From Pseudomonas moraviensis (lineage in GTDB: Bacteria > Pseudomonadota > Gammaproteobacteria > Pseudomonadales > Pseudomonadaceae): DNA of 64,000 bases. Location of the stretch: the NCBI RefSeq assembly GCF_900105805.1, contig NZ_LT629788.1, positions 1,426,001-1,490,000 of the forward strand. The letters run 5' to 3'. This document shows, piece after piece, positions 8,010-16,606 of this stretch (within the stretch, counting starts at the first letter, position 1; every line of letters begins with the position of its first letter). Made by a program: the position numbers and the translations under genes. The notes under the pieces are model-generated. The model had not been told where the DNA came from. It saw nothing but the letters and a program-made list of their open reading frames with translations, and did no database searches.

Positions 8010-10552
8010 TAAAGAGTTGCCTCTACAGCCTTGTTAAGGTTATTGAGCTCTGCTTCTTCAGTTTTTGGTGTTTTGTTCAGGGCGCTCCGTTTTTTTCGAA
8101 AGGTACTATGGCGGAGATAGTTTTGAAGTTGGTTTGGAGCTAGCATTTCCAACGCGACAGATGCCGCAAAAATAACGATGTTGATTCGAATGCACCAGCG
8201 CAACATGAACGCCATTTTCAGTGCGGCCTGTTGAGACTTACCTTGCATAAGTACCAGAAAGCGGTTTTTTCCGTGCTGGTGTATTAGTTTTTCCAAGTAG
8301 GGTGCCGCCGCTGCCAATCCGAGGGCTGTCGAGAAAAGTGCGGCTCCGGCTTGAGCTGTAGCGCGAAGAACGTATACCCCTGCCAAGGAATATTCCCCCT
8401 GTTTTTGAGCTTCATCAGCACTACTAATATCGAATAGCGCTCCGGCGATCGCTGCTCCACCAGCCAACATTCCGGCCATCAACTTTAACTCACTACTCAT
8501 CAACCGCCCGGCCTGACGAAGTGCGATGTTATGACTACGTTCGGCGAACCCTACTGCGACTGCCCCCAATTCAAGCAAAGCGGCAGACACGGCAAGCATC
8601 GCAGCCGTCAGTTCCAAGTACTCTTGGGTTCCCTTGTTGGCTTTTTCTGCCTTCAGCTTCAAGTTCCAGACCTCCAGCATAGCCAGGGTTGTTCCCAAGC
8701 GAACTTCCAGCATGGGGCCGGCTGATCCTGGGGCGAGTGCGTCGCCAAAACTATTACTGGCAGCCAAGCCTATTTTCGCTTTCACCCCGTGACTGAGGGG
8801 TGTGCCTCTGCTTTCAAAATGCAGTTGTTCTCCCAGCTTTCCTAACCGCGCCTTGAATACCAGAGCCAACGCGTAGTTCGTTGGACGGTCCAACATTGAA
8901 GCCGCTTCGCTCTGCAGTATCCGTGTGCCGAACGTGTTGATCATTAGAACAGCTCCGCTGACCTTGATAGGCGTGCGAGACGTATTGCGACCGGCTTCAC
9001 TGACTAATGCATTGGATTTGTCGAAAATATCCACTAAGGGCTTTATCAGACCTTGCAACTGGCTGCTATCCATTGTTGACAGTTGCGAGCGCTGGGTGAG
9101 CATGAGGTTGATTATCTCGATGGCCCCGGTTTGGTTTTGAGCAAGTCCGCGCCAAAACCAATTCCCTGGAGTAACGCTGTCGGCGTCGCTCCATGATTCG
9201 ATTAGGGAGTCGCCCTTTTCCGTGCTGTTCATACCGGCAATGGATACGCCCGTTTGTGCTTCAAAGAGCAAACCATTGGCAGCGTCCCGTTTATCGTAAT
9301 AAGAATATGCCTCTTGCAAGGCTGAGCTTTGGAGCCAGAGCAGGTGATCTTCCGCTCGCCTGTCCTTGATCTCGTCTGCCAGTTTTGCGGCGGCTTGAAA
9401 CTCTGCCATGAAGGCTTGCAGTCGAACCTCATCTACCGAAGACGCATAGTCCTTTTCCCAGCTGTCTCTTCGGGCTTTCTGAATATCCTGCAGCTGGTGG
9501 CGCTCTTGATCAGCCGGGTTGCGAAAGCTGCGGTAACTCCCGCTTGACGCGGTGACCATATGGAAGTTGCTATTTGCATATTCCCGATCGGTATACCTCA
9601 CACCGAGAGAGTTAGCGTGATTGACGTAGCGTTGTTCAGCTTGTTCGGCCAGGGTGAGCTTGAGGTTTTTAATTGCAAAGCCGATCGTGTGTTTTCGTTT
9701 GTTATCGATGCCCTCGTCATCGGTTTTGCACATAAACGTTTCAAGAGACTCAACGCTCTGGTTGCGCCAGGCATTCAGCTCCTGAGTGATACCGATCGGA
9801 TCGTCTAGAATCACGGCAAAACCCTGCGCTTGGGTTGCTGTTGCCTCAAGGCGCGTTACCACACCCATTAAGGGTACGAAACCCGTCGGCGGCGCAAACA
9901 ACTGATTCGCCAGATTGGCGCTCAACAAATCTGACGTCTTCGCGACTATGTCTGCCACGGTGCTTTCGAGGGTTGGGGCTTCGATGATGTGCTCGGTATT
10001 GCTGCAGCTTTGGATCAGTTGCCGGACGTCCACCTTGCGTAGCGTGTCCCGTAGGCGTTTTTGCTCACGGACTTGGGCGAGCATACGGGGTGTCAAGGGA
10101 TCTGGCGTAAACAGCAATCGAGCTTCATTGATGTCCTCCGGTTCGCTGAGCTGAATAACCCGATCACCAAAATCCGGAACGTTGCTAATGGCGAGGCCAT
10201 CAGAGGGAGGGGAAGGCCATAACGCTTTGCAAAGGCCGCTGCTAAACGTTTGATAGGCGCCCTCGCATACCCAGCCCGTTTCGGTACGGTCAATGAACAC
10301 GTAGAGATAGCCATCGCGCAGAGCGCGTACGACGTAGCGTGCGGCGGTAAGCGAAGGGAGAAACGCGACTTTGGAAAAGCTCGCAGGTATGGAGGCAGGC
10401 GTCTGGGCCGCTTCTGCCTGGCTTTTTCCCACCACCGCATAGCGCAGGGGTATTACGGATACGGTTCTTTTACAACTGACACAAGGGCTGTTGCCCTCAG
10501 TGCTGTTGGTCTGTCGGGAAATGAAGCTCAATAGATCGGTTATGTCCGTCAT
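8009..10552 (-). CDS. VasX-like T6SS effector (BTH_I2691 family), probable pore former
   Basis: 847 residues. The N-terminal region has the family pattern: a CVSC pair, VIPLRYAVV, then YVVRALRDGYLYVFIDRTETGWVCEGAY (about residues 23-120), as in the VasX N-terminal domain. The middle is long and helical. The last 200 residues hold about four hydrophobic helices (AAMLAVSAALLELGAVAVGFA; LMAGMLAGGAAIAGALF; AGAALFSTALGLAAAAP; INIVIFAASVALEML), resembling a colicin-like membrane toxin. It follows vgrG and a DUF4123 adaptor with 4-nt overlaps and is followed by a membrane protein, the standard order for a VgrG-delivered toxin/immunity pair. It would be delivered into neighbouring cells and depolarise the inner membrane; activity is inferred. 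Confidence 0.85.
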   Translation of the reverse strand: MTDITDLLSFISRQTNSTEGNSPCVSCKRTVSVIPLRYAVVGKSQAEAAQTPASIPASFSKVAFLPSLTAARYVVRALRDGYLYVFIDRTETGWVCEGAYQTFSSGLCKALWPSPPSDGLAISNVPDFGDRVIQLSEPEDINEARLLFTPDPLTPRMLAQVREQKRLRDTLRKVDVRQLIQSCSNTEHIIEAPTLESTVADIVAKTSDLLSANLANQLFAPPTGFVPLMGVVTRLEATATQAQGFAVILDDPIGITQELNAWRNQSVESLETFMCKTDDEGIDNKRKHTIGFAIKNLKLTLAEQAEQRYVNHANSLGVRYTDREYANSNFHMVTASSGSYRSFRNPADQERHQLQDIQKARRDSWEKDYASSVDEVRLQAFMAEFQAAAKLADEIKDRRAEDHLLWLQSSALQEAYSYYDKRDAANGLLFEAQTGVSIAGMNSTEKGDSLIESWSDADSVTPGNWFWRGLAQNQTGAIEIINLMLTQRSQLSTMDSSQLQGLIKPLVDIFDKSNALVSEAGRNTSRTPIKVSGAVLMINTFGTRILQSEAASMLDRPTNYALALVFKARLGKLGEQLHFESRGTPLSHGVKAKIGLAASNSFGDALAPGSAGPMLEVRLGTTLAMLEVWNLKLKAEKANKGTQEYLELTAAMLAVSAALLELGAVAVGFAERSHNIALRQAGRLMSSELKLMAGMLAGGAAIAGALFDISSADEAQKQGEYSLAGVYVLRATAQAGAALFSTALGLAAAAPYLEKLIHQHGKNRFLVLMQGKSQQAALKMAFMLRWCIRINIVIFAASVALEMLAPNQLQNYLRHSTFRKKRSALNKTPKTEEAELNNLNKAVEATL

Positions 10553-11436
10553 GGTCGTTTATCTCCTTGGAGGTACAGCTGACTCAGGCGTCCTTTGCCT
10601 TTGGCGCTAAGCTGCACCGCCACATGCCAGTTAGCGCTGTTTTCCAGTTGGTCAGAGGTGTTTTGAAGGTTGAGGACTACGAAGTCGATCAGGTTGTGAT
10701 GGTCAATCAATCCCAAGCTTTTCGCTTTGTTCAGCAGCGACTCAATGAGCGCTAGGCGTACTCCATGGCATGGGGTACTGAAGAGGCCTGGTGATGTTTT
10801 TTCGAGCGTGTCTAGTAGGCGATGAGGAAGAGGGTCGCTTGCCAGCGCATGCCATAACTCTGTATTTATCACTAACTCCGGAGAGGGCTGCGCAGGGCTT
10901 GGCTGGGCTTGTCCGCGAACGCGGTGCCATTGCTCGTATTGTGAGGTGGCTCCCCGATGCCACCAGGAGACAATAGGGGCGAGCAACCAGTCTCTCCACG
11001 GTTTTGGTGCATGACGCACCAGTTTGGGCGTGACCAAGCTGTCGTAGTAACGAAGCAAGTGACGCTCACCGTTTTCGGTGTCGACAAATGTGGCCTGAGT
11101 CAAATGTTGAACCAGGGCATCAGGGCTCAAAGTACTAGTAATCCATGCAACGATTTCATTGCTGCCATAAGGCGAAAGCCTGTCTAGTAAGGCGCTGTTT
11201 CCCTTGTGTGTGGCCTCGTATGACACCGCCAGATGAGGCCCCAAAGGCTTGAGTTTCTCCAGACCGGGGGCGAGGAGAAGTGGGACCAGCAGATCTCCCA
11301 AGTTCTCTATTAGTTTTTGCTGTGTCTCCTCAGGCAATGTCGCCATATCAATCAAGGCGACAAGGTAGCGGGGGCTGGAGTCGTCATGCCCGTAGAGTTC
11401 ATTTGTCAAAGCCGTAAGAAGCTCGTAAGGGATCAT
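10549..11436 (-). CDS. DUF4123 domain protein (T6SS effector adaptor, Tap/TEC type)
   Basis: 295 residues. The DUF4123 hallmarks are an early LVALIDMA strand, GPHLAVSYEA, and the central motif ERHLLRYYDSLVTPKLV. These proteins load an effector onto the tip of a specific VgrG without being secreted. The gene overlaps vgrG upstream and the effector downstream, each by 4 nt (ATGA), so the three are coupled. The C-terminal third (HRLLDTLEKTSPGLF onward) is variable, as expected for the effector-recognition part. With vgrG broken by the IS upstream, expression of this gene may be impaired. Confidence 0.85.
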   Translation of the reverse strand: MIPYELLTALTNELYGHDDSSPRYLVALIDMATLPEETQQKLIENLGDLLVPLLLAPGLEKLKPLGPHLAVSYEATHKGNSALLDRLSPYGSNEIVAWITSTLSPDALVQHLTQATFVDTENGERHLLRYYDSLVTPKLVRHAPKPWRDWLLAPIVSWWHRGATSQYEQWHRVRGQAQPSPAQPSPELVINTELWHALASDPLPHRLLDTLEKTSPGLFSTPCHGVRLALIESLLNKAKSLGLIDHHNLIDFVVLNLQNTSDQLENSANWHVAVQLSAKGKGRLSQLYLQGDKRP

Positions 11437-13508
11437 GCGTCCACCTTCACGAGAGCTTTGTGCTCACGAGCAGCTTTGAGCCAGCAACCTATACAGATCG
11501 GTTCACCATTCGCAGGAACACCATTGAGAGCTAAAGAATGTCCTGTGCCATTAGCGATTTGTTGTACCGGGCCCTTCAGATAGATGGCAATTGCGCTGAA
11601 GGTGATGCCGTTGGCATCCAGGGTAATGCTCCCGCCCGGGCCTTGTAGAACGAGGCTGTCGCTTGTTTGTAATTGGTAGGCTGTAGTTTTGGTACCTATA
11701 CCTTTTCCTACAGAAACATTCTGAAAACCCTGTACGAGCTGTTCGGCATTCCCACCGATATCCATACGATGATTGACTGCTATCGTGTCATGGCGATCGT
11801 TGCCTATGGTTTCGATCCTGTCTTTGCCAATGATGATCCGGTGGTCACGTCCGAAGCTCTGCATTCGATCTCGACCCACACTGTGATATTGGTCCTGACG
11901 AATGCTTATCCGTTCGTCATTGCCGACCTGTTCCTCGCGGTTGTGGCCCACCTCTATCCGCTCGTCATGCCCGACTTTCTCACTACGGTCATTACCCACA
12001 AATGTCGTGTTGTCATGCTTGACATGAACGTTCTTGTCCCTCTCCGCATGAATAAACACCTCCTGCTGCCCCAGCTCATCTTCAAACCGCAGCTCATTGA
12101 AACCTGCCCCCTTATGAGTGCGGCTTTTGATGGTCATGCGGGTTTTGTGTTTCGGCAGTTCATACGGGGGCAAGTTGGTTTGCCGATATGCACGCCCGGT
12201 GGCAATCGGTTGATCCGGGTCGCCGTCGAGATAGCTGATGATCAGTTCCTGTCCGACTCGCGGTATCGCCATGGCGCCCCAGGTCGCCCCGGCCCAGCCT
12301 TGCGCCACACGAATCCAGCATGAGCTCTGGTCGTTGTTTTTATCCGAACGGTCCCACGGGAACTGCACCTTGACCCGGCCCCATTCATCGCAAAAGATCT
12401 CTTCGCCCGGCGGGCCGACCACGGTGGCGATCTGTGGGCCGTCGATGCAGGGTTTGTCACGAAGCGGGGCTTTCCAGTCGGCCATCCAGTGGATGGCGCT
12501 GGCGCTCATTTCATAAGACGTTCCATGGTCGCTGCCGAACGCTTCTTCCTCCAGGCTGCTGTGTTGTCTGCCTTGATGCTGAACGCCGATGGTGCGCCAG
12601 CGGTCGTTGAAATCCTCACGGGGGTGATCGTTGAGGTCGAACGCCAATCCCGGTTGCAGGCGTGCATCGTCGCCTTTGAGATGCGCGAGTTTGGCGTCGT
12701 TGCGCAGGGCGGTCAGGCGTGTCTTGGTAAAGGGCTTGCCGGCGATGTCGCGCTTGTAGCGCCCGGGATAGTCGTAGCGTTCGTAGTCCTTGTGCTGGTT
12801 GTTCAGGTCCTGATCACCGGCCGCGGTGTGCTGCTGGTTGTAGCGCGGGTGGGTGAAGGTGTAGTCGCGCTGCACCTGGCGTGCGGTGCGCACTTGTTCG
12901 GTGTAGTGGAAGCGGGTCAGGGCCGGTTCGATGGAATCGCCGCCGGCCATTGGCTGGTAGAGCACCGGGCAGTCTTTATGGGTGCCGATGGTGCCGAGGC
13001 CGCCGACGCGGTCGGTGAGGACCAGGGTGTGGCCGTCGGCGCGGTGTTCGAAGGTGTAGAGCAGGCCTTCTTCGGCAGCGAGGCGGGCGATGAAGTCGAG
13101 GTCGGTTTCGCCGGCCTGCACGCAGTATTCGCGGGGTTGGTGGTCAAAGCAGATTTCGCGGCGGATGTCGGTCAGCTTCTGCTCGGCGAGCACGCTGCTG
13201 ATGATGTCGGGCACGGTCTGGCCCTGGAAGATGCGCCAGTTGGAGCGTAGATCGAAACGCGACAAGGTCGGCTCCACCACAGCGCTGTAGCGGGTGCGAC
13301 GAAAACCGGTGTCGCCCTGGGTGAACAGGCTGACCAGGCCATGGACGTAGCGCACCGCGGTTTCGCCGCGCCAGATGGTGAACAGCCCCGCCAGGTCGAG
13401 CACGCGATTGAAGTCGATGGCGGCGTTGTGGCTGGCCAGTTCCAGGGTGAGCTGGAATGGCTGGGACAGCCCTTCTTCGAGGGTGAACGAGACCACTGTT
13501 CTGGTCAA
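11433..13508 (-). CDS. vgrG: VgrG spike protein, 5' end displaced by IS copy 2
   Basis: The remaining frame encodes VgrG from codon 22 on (VSFTLEEGLSQPF), and now opens at a TTG inside the IS end, replacing the true first 21 residues that lie at 14755-14817. Domains: gp27-like (to about residue 370), with WRGETAVRYVHGLV and REYCVQAGETDLDF; an OB-fold gp5 part (ATVVGPPGEEIFCDEWGRVKVQFPWD); and a long repeat-rich beta-helix (VGNDRSEKVGHDERIEVGHNREEQ). No catalytic extension. It forms the trimeric tip that carries the VasX-like effector via the DUF4123 adaptor. Losing 21 residues from the first strand of the gp27 domain probably disables it, but a shortened protein from the IS start cannot be excluded. 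Confidence 0.85.
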   Translation of the reverse strand: MTRTVVSFTLEEGLSQPFQLTLELASHNAAIDFNRVLDLAGLFTIWRGETAVRYVHGLVSLFTQGDTGFRRTRYSAVVEPTLSRFDLRSNWRIFQGQTVPDIISSVLAEQKLTDIRREICFDHQPREYCVQAGETDLDFIARLAAEEGLLYTFEHRADGHTLVLTDRVGGLGTIGTHKDCPVLYQPMAGGDSIEPALTRFHYTEQVRTARQVQRDYTFTHPRYNQQHTAAGDQDLNNQHKDYERYDYPGRYKRDIAGKPFTKTRLTALRNDAKLAHLKGDDARLQPGLAFDLNDHPREDFNDRWRTIGVQHQGRQHSSLEEEAFGSDHGTSYEMSASAIHWMADWKAPLRDKPCIDGPQIATVVGPPGEEIFCDEWGRVKVQFPWDRSDKNNDQSSCWIRVAQGWAGATWGAMAIPRVGQELIISYLDGDPDQPIATGRAYRQTNLPPYELPKHKTRMTIKSRTHKGAGFNELRFEDELGQQEVFIHAERDKNVHVKHDNTTFVGNDRSEKVGHDERIEVGHNREEQVGNDERISIRQDQYHSVGRDRMQSFGRDHRIIIGKDRIETIGNDRHDTIAVNHRMDIGGNAEQLVQGFQNVSVGKGIGTKTTAYQLQTSDSLVLQGPGGSITLDANGITFSAIAIYLKGPVQQIANGTGHSLALNGVPANGEPICIGCWLKAAREHKALVKVDA

Positions 13509-13545
13509 ACGATACTGGACACGGTTATAGGGTTTAGGTCATTTC

Positions 13546-14346
13546 TCATGCTGCCAAGGCTTCCATTGCTACCGGAGTCCGATATCCGTTGTGACTGTGC
13601 AGCCTGATCCGATTGTAATAATGGGTCAGGTAGCGCAACACATCGGTACTAGCCTCATCTTCGTTTCGGTAGCCAGCCTTGGGTATCCATTCAGATTTCA
13701 AACTGCCAAAGAAACGCTCCATCGGGGCGTTATCCCAGCAGTTTCCTCGTCGACTCATGCTTTGTTTTATGCGCATGTCCGCCAGCATTTCACGAAATAC
13801 TTTACTGCTGTAATGACAGCCCTGATCCGAATGGAACATTAGGTTTTCAGGGCGTCCTCGCGACTCGAAAGCCATCTTTAACGCTCGACAGGTCAGAGCT
13901 GAATCCGGGCTTCTGGACATCGCCCAGCCGACGATACGCCGGGCATGCAGATCAAGTACAGCAGCCAGATAAACCCAGTAAGTACCGGCCCAAATGTAAG
14001 TCACGTCGCCACACCACACTCGATTGGGGACCTCGACATTGAATTTACGCTCCAAATGATTGGGGGCGTATTGCGCCTCCGCACCGCTGGGTTTGTATCG
14101 ATGCCTGCGCCGTTGCTGACTCTTCAACCCGAGCTCGCGCATCAGGCTACGAGCCATGTAACGACCCACCGACTCTTTTTCGTTACATAGGGCCTTTGAC
14201 AGGCTGCGCGCGCCCATTGAGCCGCGACTTTGCTCATGTAATTCAGCAGCTTTGATCTTTAGGCGATTGCGCCCGTCATCTACTTTCGCCCGCTGTTTCA
14301 GACGCTCGTAATAACTGCTGCGGTTGATTCCAAATACAACGCACAA
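13546..14346 (-). CDS. IS3 family transposase OrfB (IS911-like), copy 2
   Basis: 266 residues with D114, D174 and E210 intact, as in copy 1; Val replaces Ile at residue 106. Reached from orfA by the -1 frameshift at 14427-14433 on the minus strand. Confidence 0.95.
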   Translation of the reverse strand: MCVVFGINRSSYYERLKQRAKVDDGRNRLKIKAAELHEQSRGSMGARSLSKALCNEKESVGRYMARSLMRELGLKSQQRRRHRYKPSGAEAQYAPNHLERKFNVEVPNRVWCGDVTYIWAGTYWVYLAAVLDLHARRIVGWAMSRSPDSALTCRALKMAFESRGRPENLMFHSDQGCHYSSKVFREMLADMRIKQSMSRRGNCWDNAPMERFFGSLKSEWIPKAGYRNEDEASTDVLRYLTHYYNRIRLHSHNGYRTPVAMEALAA

Positions 14347-14387
14347 CTCGGATCTTGAATATTGCTCGCTTAACTCCTCGACCAGCC

Positions 14388-14687
14388 TTACCGATCGAGG
14401 GAATCCGACATCAAGAGAGCTGTAGCCTTTTTTAAAATTTCCTTCTCGCGCTCAATCCGTCGAATTGTTGCTTCCAGTTCCTGGATGCGTTGTTGGTCAA
14501 CGGTCATGGCCTTGGACTTCTCAGGCGTCTTGCCGCTGCGCTCCGCACGCAGTTGCTCAACCCAGCGACGCAGAGCTGTAGGGCCCACGCCCATTGCTTC
14601 GCAGGCTTCACTCACCGAGTAGTCTTTATCCAAAACCAGGCAAGCCGCATCCCGTTTGAAATCTGTCGAAAAATATCGTCTGGTCAA
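14388..14687 (-). CDS. IS3 family transposase OrfA (IS911-like), copy 2
   Basis: 99 residues, same protein as copy 1: N-terminal HTH and leucine zipper. Starts at TTG. One silent change (TAC for TAT in the YSVSEA stretch) was noticed relative to copy 1. Confidence 0.95.
   Translation of the reverse strand: MTRRYFSTDFKRDAACLVLDKDYSVSEACEAMGVGPTALRRWVEQLRAERSGKTPEKSKAMTVDQQRIQELEATIRRIEREKEILKKATALLMSDSLDR
14427..14433 (-). promoter_or_regulatory. Programmed -1 frameshift site A-AAA-AAG, copy 2
   Basis: Mirror of the site in copy 1; it lies in the zipper codons of orfA and opens into orfB. Confidence 0.9.
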
Positions 14688-14754
14688 ATCACACCTCGTC
14701 TATGGGCGTAGATTACCGCCCTTTAGGGGTGTCCAGAATCATTAAGCCAGATCA

Positions 14755-14817
14755 CACGTCGAAGGGATCGCCTTGCAGGGGGGTGAAGGTGAAACGCAGG
14801 TCGCTTTGGCGGGGCAT
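14755..14817 (-). pseudogene. vgrG: Severed 5' end of vgrG (first 21 codons)
   Basis: ATG at 14815-14817 with a GGGAGG SD just upstream. It encodes MPRQSDLRFTFTPLQGDPFD plus the Val of the duplicated GTG codon. Joined to the frame right of IS copy 2 it gives GDPFDVVSFTLEEGLSQPF, the ordinary VgrG start. This is the promoter-proximal part of the broken gene. Confidence 0.92.
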
Positions 14818-14844
14818 GGGGCCTCCCTGTCGCAGGTGAAAATA

Positions 14845-15102
14845 TCAGTCGATGAGCCAACCGGGCTCACCGTTCTCCAGTTCGCCGTCGTGGTCGGTGG
14901 TGTCGCCGACGCGGGCTACCGGTTGCCCGTCCACGATCATCGAGGGCGAGCCGCTGGTGATCACGGCACCGCATCCGAGAGTGTCGCCAACACGCGCAAC
15001 GGCGCGACCGTTGACGTTCATGTTGCTCGTACCGCTGTCGACGGTGGTGGGGCCACACAACGGGCAATCATGGTCGTGACCGACCAAGACAACGGCAGGC
15101 AT
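14845..15102 (-). CDS. PAAR domain protein (T6SS spike tip)
   Basis: 85 residues, made almost entirely of a PAAR domain: repeats of the VARVGDTxxxG type (AVARVGDTLGCGAVITSGS, VARVGDTTDHDGE) and the glycine/serine turns that build the conical zinc-binding tip. It would cap the VgrG trimer and sharpen the spike. It lies between hcp and vgrG in the same direction, 27 bp before vgrG, so the original order was hcp-paar-vgrG-adaptor-effector-immunity. Confidence 0.92.
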   Translation of the reverse strand: MPAVVLVGHDHDCPLCGPTTVDSGTSNMNVNGRAVARVGDTLGCGAVITSGSPSMIVDGQPVARVGDTTDHDGELENGEPGWLID

Positions 15103-15175
15103 GGAGCCTCCTTAATCACGTTGAATCAGCGAAGGTTCTGCCGCTGCGCGAACCGCAGCGGCGGAATGGGCGCGT

Positions 15176-15697
15176 TTAACCCGCCGCAGCCGGTTTACGC
15201 CAGTCATCCGAGGCTTCGGTGCCGGCTACCACATGACTCCAGCTGACCTTGCGGTACGACAGGCTGGTCTTGATCTGTTGGGTGTAGTTCTTGTTTGCGG
15301 CGTCTTGTGCATTTGGCAATACGGTGTGGATTTCGACGACCGTGGCGTCTTCGAGCTTGGTGGTGAAGAAGTGTTGCTGTTTGCCTTCAGAGCAAGTGCG
15401 GAACCACTTGACCTCGACGGTTGGCAGCATTTCGCCGGTGGCCAGAGCCTGGTAAAGCAGCGGCGAGGCTTTGTTCAGCGCGCTGGTGAAGGTCAGCGGT
15501 TTGTGCATTCGCTGGCCGCTGGGTTGACCGCTTTGCGGATCGGTGGGCGCGGCGATCTGGTGGTCGATTTCCTGCGCCAGGATTTCGTCCTCGTGACCTT
15601 CCACATAAACGTTGCCCACCGAGTCCGCGGTGAAAGCGCCCTTGGTGATATGCCCCTGGTTTTTGCCGTGGATGGTGATGTACGCGGGTGTTGGCAT
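15176..15697 (-). CDS. hcp: Hcp, T6SS inner tube protein
   Basis: 173 residues from MPTPAYITIHGKNQG; a longer frame upstream is not conserved. The sequence shows the Hcp1-type pattern: HITKGAFTADSVGNVYVEGHEDEIL, a QPSGQRMHKPLTFTSALNKASPLL stretch, TVEVKWFR and the C-terminal SYRKVSWSHVVAG. Hexameric rings of Hcp stack into the tube that is propelled through the sheath and may also carry small effectors. It sits after tssL in the core operon, 102 bp downstream, with the PAAR gene following, and has a GGAG-type SD (acaaggagcat). Confidence 0.95.
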   Translation of the reverse strand: MPTPAYITIHGKNQGHITKGAFTADSVGNVYVEGHEDEILAQEIDHQIAAPTDPQSGQPSGQRMHKPLTFTSALNKASPLLYQALATGEMLPTVEVKWFRTCSEGKQQHFFTTKLEDATVVEIHTVLPNAQDAANKNYTQQIKTSLSYRKVSWSHVVAGTEASDDWRKPAAAG

Positions 15698-15799
15698 GAC
15701 ATGCTCCTTGTCGCGATGATTTAACGACTCTGAGGTCGTGGTTTTTGGCCAAAGAGGCCATGGCTTCGCAGCGCTCGGGATGAGCACGCTGAAAATCGG

Positions 15800-16606
15800 T
15801 TACAGGTTGAGAATCCGTTCCAGGGACACCAGCACTTCCTCAGTGATGGCATTCAGACGGATCGTGTAGATCGTGTAGGCGACCGTCAGCACGACGGCGG
15901 CCATGGCCCAAGGCGTCCACAACGGCCACGTCCGCTTGATCCGGTAGTTGCGTGGCGCGACGTTTTTCAGCGGATCGGTCAGGCGCTTGGGCGTCTCGCC
16001 GCGCAGGGGGCGCAGCAGGCCGTGCAGCTGGCTGATGATCTTCTGTATTTCGTCATCGCCCCTGGCGTGGGCGCCGTATTTGCCCTTCAGACCGGCAATC
16101 AGGCACAGGTACATGAACTCCAGCACATGCTGATAGCGGGCGGCTTCGGGGATCATGTTGTTCATGACGGTGAAGATTTTTTCGCCGCCCCAGGTTTCTT
16201 CATGAAACTGGCTGAGCAATGAGCGTGCGCTCCAGCTGGACGACTTGCCCCAAGAGGTGCGCATGACCACTTCGTCAATCAACAGGCACAGGCTGTAGGA
16301 GTAGGCCTTGAGCATGCCGGCGTCGTAGTCCAGTTGACGGACTTCTTCCATGATCGTGGTGATCTGGTTGCTGACGCTCATGTACAACTCAGGTACGTCG
16401 TCGTGCTGGTCCAGACGGCGTAGACGGATGACCAGGCCTATCAGCGGCATGGCAGCATCGCACAGCGGGTTCCAGGCCAGGCCGCGCAGGTCGAACTCCG
16501 GGTCTGGCAAGCACGTCTGACGCCTGACAGTAATGGTTTCGCTGTCGCTGTGGATGGCGCCGGACATTTCCTCATCGAGCCGTGTATCGGCTGCGGACTT
16601 ATTCAT
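15800..16606 (-). CDS. tssL: TssL (DotU family) T6SS membrane complex protein
   Basis: 268 residues from MNKSAADTRLDEE. It has the DotU cytoplasmic domain (NPLCDAAMPLIGLVIRLRRL, YSLCLLIDEVVMRTSWG, SLLSQFHEETWGGEKIF, YLCLIAGLKGKYG) and one C-terminal transmembrane helix near residues 235-257 (WTPWAMAAVVLTVAYTIYTI). No OmpA-like peptidoglycan-binding extension. With TssM and TssJ it forms the envelope-spanning complex and docks the baseplate. Its ATG lies within the last codons of tssK (ATGAATAA overlap). A second TssL is encoded at 39612-40409. Confidence 0.95.
   Translation of the reverse strand: MNKSAADTRLDEEMSGAIHSDSETITVRRQTCLPDPEFDLRGLAWNPLCDAAMPLIGLVIRLRRLDQHDDVPELYMSVSNQITTIMEEVRQLDYDAGMLKAYSYSLCLLIDEVVMRTSWGKSSSWSARSLLSQFHEETWGGEKIFTVMNNMIPEAARYQHVLEFMYLCLIAGLKGKYGAHARGDDEIQKIISQLHGLLRPLRGETPKRLTDPLKNVAPRNYRIKRTWPLWTPWAMAAVVLTVAYTIYTIRLNAITEEVLVSLERILNL

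Larger units (their letters stand above)
13497..14754 (-). mobile_element. IS911-like insertion sequence (IS3 family), copy 2
   Basis: 1258 bp, same length and ends as copy 1 but in opposite orientation. A target duplication CAC is at 13494-13496 and 14755-14757. It lies inside vgrG between codons 21 and 22. A few differences from copy 1 are visible, for example one codon in orfB (Val for Ile at 106) and silent changes. Each copy has its own 3-bp duplication, so the two arrived as separate insertions. Confidence 0.95.

Noticed and set aside
12489..13250. Long + strand frame across vgrG
   Set aside because: Antisense shadow of VgrG, rich in Gly/Val/Ala, with no motif or SD.
4949..14754. A true composite transposon bounded by the two IS copies
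   Set aside because: Each IS has its own, different target duplication and the outer ends do not share one, so they inserted independently; future joint movement remains possible.
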